Shown: in pieces, positions 6,881 to 9,121 of the stretch
Layout: every line of letters starts with the position of its first letter
Numbering within the stretch: position 1 is the first letter of the stretch
NCBI GenBank assembly: GCA_018713755.1
Contig: DVOG01000028.1
Coordinates: 1-9,121 of the forward strand
Origin: Candidatus Spyradosoma merdigallinarum
GTDB lineage: Bacteria; Verrucomicrobiota; Verrucomicrobiia; Opitutales; UBA953
Length of the DNA: 9,121 nucleotides
Direction of reading: 5' to 3'
The notes under the pieces: generated by a model
The model's database searches: none
Seen by the model: only the letters and a program-made list of their open reading frames with translations
Told to the model about the DNA's origin: nothing
Program-made: the position numbers and the translations under genes

Positions 6881-8863
6881 ATGTCTGAAGAAAACGTCGC
6901 TTCCTCCGCGCAATCCGGCAAATCCGCGCCGCTCATCGGCAAAGGGCTTCTGTTGCCCTTCTTGTTCATCGTGCTGCTGTTTCCCCTGTGGGGATTCGCG
7001 AACGACATCACGAACCCGATGGTCGCCGCGTTCAAGAACATCCTGCTGATTTCGAATTTCGAGAGCTCGCTCGTGCAGTCGGCGTTCTACGGCGGCTACG
7101 CGCTGATGGCCGTTCCCGCGGCGATTTTCATCAAAAGGTTTTCCTACAAGGCGGGCGTGCTGATCGGGCTGGCGCTTTACGCGCTGGGGTGCCTGCTGTT
7201 CATTCCCTCGGCGTGGACGGTCGCGTTCGTGCCGTTTCTGCTCGCGTATCTCATCATGACTTGCGGGCTTTCGTTTCTCGAGACGACGGCGAATCCCTAC
7301 ATTCTTTCGCTGGGGTCCGAGGAAACGGCGACGCGGCGGCTGAATTTCGCGCAGTCGTTCAATCCGATGGGGTCGATCGTCGGCATGTTCGTCGCGAGCA
7401 TGTGCATTCTCGTCAATCTCAGCCCGGAAACGGAAAACGCGCGGCGTCTCCGCGAAGGCGTGCTCGAAAACGACGCGACGATCACCGCGCAGTTCGCGGC
7501 GCAGCAGGCGGACATCGCCGCGGGAATGGCCGCGCTGACGGCCGACGGCGACTGGCGCGCCAACCGCAAAGTGATGAAGCGCCTTTCCGACCGCTCGACA
7601 ATTTTGGCGAACAACCTGGATCTTCTCTCCGACCCGAAATACGCGAAGGCGCAGGAAGTTTCCGCCGCCATCGCCGCGCAGCCGACGCGCAACAAGTTCG
7701 CCGAAGCCGCCGTCGGCGTGGCGGAAGTGCTGCAGCTGCGCGAAAAGACGCCGCCGACGCCGGCGGAAACGCTGCGGGAGCGCGAATTTTACGGCGCGGA
7801 CGGATTGGAGCTCGCGCTGCTGCTCGGCAAGGAACAGGCGGGAACGCCGTTTTCGGCGGAAAATTTCGCCGCGCGCTTTCTGCTCGCGGAAACGGCGAAG
7901 GACGCGCGCGCTGTTTCCGACAAGCTCGACGACGCCTATTGGCACCACAAAGAAGCTTCGCTCGATCCCGCGGCGGTGCGCGCCGAACTCGAGCGCATCG
8001 CCGAAAACATCGCCGTCGCGCACCGCGTTTTCGCGGAAACGCCGGCGTCCGCCTTGGACGGCGGGAACTACGTCGCCGAGACGAAAAAGATTTTCGACGG
8101 CATTCAGAAGCAGGACTTGGACACGGTTGTGCTGCCTTACGCGCTGATGGGCGGCGTGCTGCTGTTCGTGTTCGCGCTTTTCGCGTGGAAGCTTCCCGCC
8201 TCGAGCGGCGCGTCCGAGGGCGGCAGCGAAGTCCACTTTTTCGCCACGCTGAAGCGGCTGCTGAAAAACGCGCGCTACATTGAAGGCGTCGTCGCGCAGC
8301 TTTTCTACGTCGGCGTGCAGATCATGGTCTGGACGTTCATCATCCAATACGCGGAGGCGACGCTCGGGCTTTCGAAGGCGACGGCGCAGAACTGCAACAT
8401 TCTCGCGATGGTGATTTTCGTCTCGAGCCGCTTCGTCTGCACGTTCTTCCTGCGCTACGTGAACGCGGGCATTCTGCTTTTCGCGCTCGCCGTCGGCGGG
8501 GGCGCGCTCGTGATGGGCACGATTTGGTGCGAAGGCTACCTCGGGCTCTACTGCCTGATCGGCGTGTCCGCCTGCATGTCGCTCATGTTCCCGACGATTT
8601 ACGGAATCGCGCTCGGCGGGCTCGGCGACGACGCGAAACTCGGCTCCGCCGGGCTGATCATGGCGATCGGCGGCGGCTGCCTGATGCCGCCGCTGCAGGG
8701 CTTCATCATCGACATGCCGCCGTTCGAGCTTTGGGGCGGGATTGAGCTCGCCTCCGTGCGCGCGTCGTTCATCCTGCCGTTCATCTGCTTCGTCGTCATC
8801 GCGCTTTACGGGCTGCGCAGCATCCCGGAACTGGCGCGGCGCCGCGGAAAGGCCGCGTCCTGA
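6881..8863 (+). CDS. fucP: L-fucose permease of the MFS family with large periplasmic insert
   Basis: The product has 660 residues; E. coli FucP has 438. It is predicted to be an inner-membrane L-fucose/H+ symporter. The N-terminal half carries PLWGFANDITNPM (35-47), SAFYGGY (67-73), the SYKAG loop (88-92), GLSFLETTANPY (129-140) and RLNFAQSFNPMGS (153-165). Glu134, Gln158 and Asn161 match E. coli Glu135, Gln159 and Asn162; E. coli Asp46 is Asn45 here, next to Asp42. The C-terminal half (about 416-646) has the second set of helices with AQLFYVGVQIMVW, MFPTIYGIALGGLG and GGGCLMPPLQG. Between TM5 and TM6, residues about 181-415 form an Ala- and charge-rich helical insert, predicted periplasmic and about 200 residues longer than in E. 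coli. There is no Shine-Dalgarno sequence. fucI follows 62 nt downstream, which supports fucose as substrate. Confidence 0.88.
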   Translation: MSEENVASSAQSGKSAPLIGKGLLLPFLFIVLLFPLWGFANDITNPMVAAFKNILLISNFESSLVQSAFYGGYALMAVPAAIFIKRFSYKAGVLIGLALYALGCLLFIPSAWTVAFVPFLLAYLIMTCGLSFLETTANPYILSLGSEETATRRLNFAQSFNPMGSIVGMFVASMCILVNLSPETENARRLREGVLENDATITAQFAAQQADIAAGMAALTADGDWRANRKVMKRLSDRSTILANNLDLLSDPKYAKAQEVSAAIAAQPTRNKFAEAAVGVAEVLQLREKTPPTPAETLREREFYGADGLELALLLGKEQAGTPFSAENFAARFLLAETAKDARAVSDKLDDAYWHHKEASLDPAAVRAELERIAENIAVAHRVFAETPASALDGGNYVAETKKIFDGIQKQDLDTVVLPYALMGGVLLFVFALFAWKLPASSGASEGGSEVHFFATLKRLLKNARYIEGVVAQLFYVGVQIMVWTFIIQYAEATLGLSKATAQNCNILAMVIFVSSRFVCTFFLRYVNAGILLFALAVGGGALVMGTIWCEGYLGLYCLIGVSACMSLMFPTIYGIALGGLGDDAKLGSAGLIMAIGGGCLMPPLQGFIIDMPPFELWGGIELASVRASFILPFICFVVIALYGLRSIPELARRRGKAAS

Positions 8864-8874
8864 CGCTTTTTCCT

Positions 8875-8886
8875 GCGCGGGAACGC
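8875..8886 (-). repeat. Copy of the CGTTCCCGCG word between fucP and fucI
   Basis: GCGCGGGAACGC is present as a single arm in the 62-nt gap, with no matching arm nearby. It is therefore not an obvious terminator, and read-through from fucP into fucI is plausible. Confidence 0.55.
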
Positions 8887-8925
8887 GAAGATTCATCCGA
8901 AACTTTTTTTCAAATCCGGAACATT

Positions 8926-9121
8926 ATGAAATACGATACACTCCCGACCATCGGAATTCGTCCGACGATTGACGGCCGCCGCCTCGGCGTCCGCGAATCG
9001 CTGGAAGAACAGACCATGAACATGGCGAAAGCCGCCGCCGCGCTCATCGAAGCGAACGTGAAGCACGCGAACGGCCAGCCGGTGAAATGCGTCATTGCCG
9101 ACACCTGCATCGGCGGTCCCG
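8926..9121 (+). CDS. fucI: L-fucose isomerase, N-terminal part only
   Basis: The first 65 residues are present and the gene runs off the right edge (E. coli FucI has 591). FucI converts L-fucose to L-fuculose in the cytoplasm, the first step of fucose catabolism. The N-terminus is highly characteristic: LPTIGIRPTIDGRRLGVRES, then LEEQTMNMAKAAAALI, and CVIADTCIGGP, very close to the E. coli protein. The manganese-binding catalytic residues lie in the missing part. The start at 8926 is set by this match and by CGGA at 8917-8920. The gene directly follows the permease, so uptake and isomerisation are probably one transcription unit. Whether a kinase and aldolase follow cannot be seen. Confidence 0.95.
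   Translation, partial: MKYDTLPTIGIRPTIDGRRLGVRESLEEQTMNMAKAAAALIEANVKHANGQPVKCVIADTCIGGP

Noticed and set aside
6830..8896. Long open frame on the minus strand opposite fucP (688 codons)
   Set aside because: It is rich in Arg, His, Glu and Asp, has no recognisable domain or signal, and mirrors the G/C third-position bias of fucP; a shadow frame.

Overview
The window is high-GC DNA (about 60-65% in the core genes) from a fermentative, probably host-associated Gram-negative bacterium. Paralogous secreted SUMF1/FGE-like proteins, an L-fucose uptake and isomerisation locus, and weak or absent Shine-Dalgarno sequences in front of most genes would fit a gut member of the Verrucomicrobiota/Lentisphaerota group. 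That placement is a low-confidence inference; no rRNA or other marker decides it.

Layout. (1) 1-210, minus strand: 5' part of a small ribbon-helix-helix-like regulator, divergent from what follows. (2) 324-4308, plus strand: four genes in a row with short gaps (71, 22 and 49 nt). They encode a secreted charged helical protein, a lipoprotein with a tandem-repeated coiled coil, a secreted SUMF1-like protein, and a membrane protein whose C-terminal SUMF1-like domain is nearly identical to that of its neighbour. All four look envelope-directed and may be one operon; their function is unknown. (3) 4309-4587: a GC-rich, hairpin-rich intergenic region ending in a strong sigma-54-like box. (4) 4588-6637: groES-groEL, with an unusual cysteine-rich N-terminus on GroES. 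(5) 6638-6880: two terminator-like hairpins, a perfect 20-bp palindrome and a good sigma-70-type promoter. (6) 6881-9121: a fucP-type L-fucose permease with a periplasmic insert of about 200 residues, followed by the start of fucI (L-fucose isomerase), cut by the window edge.

The most striking signal is a short word. The 10-mer CGTTCCCGCG (or its complement) occurs 12 times and its 8-nt core CGTTCCCG 20 times, counted by eye on both strands. Fewer than one copy of either is expected from base composition. The word sits as inverted pairs in intergenic hairpins and also inside genes, in all three reading phases, so codon bias alone does not explain it. It behaves like a DNA-uptake-sequence or REP-type genomic word. 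Other points for a second look are the duplicated SUMF1-like cassette with one replaced loop, the RipA-like/SUMF1 fusion, the possible sigma-54 control of groESL, and the enlarged FucP.
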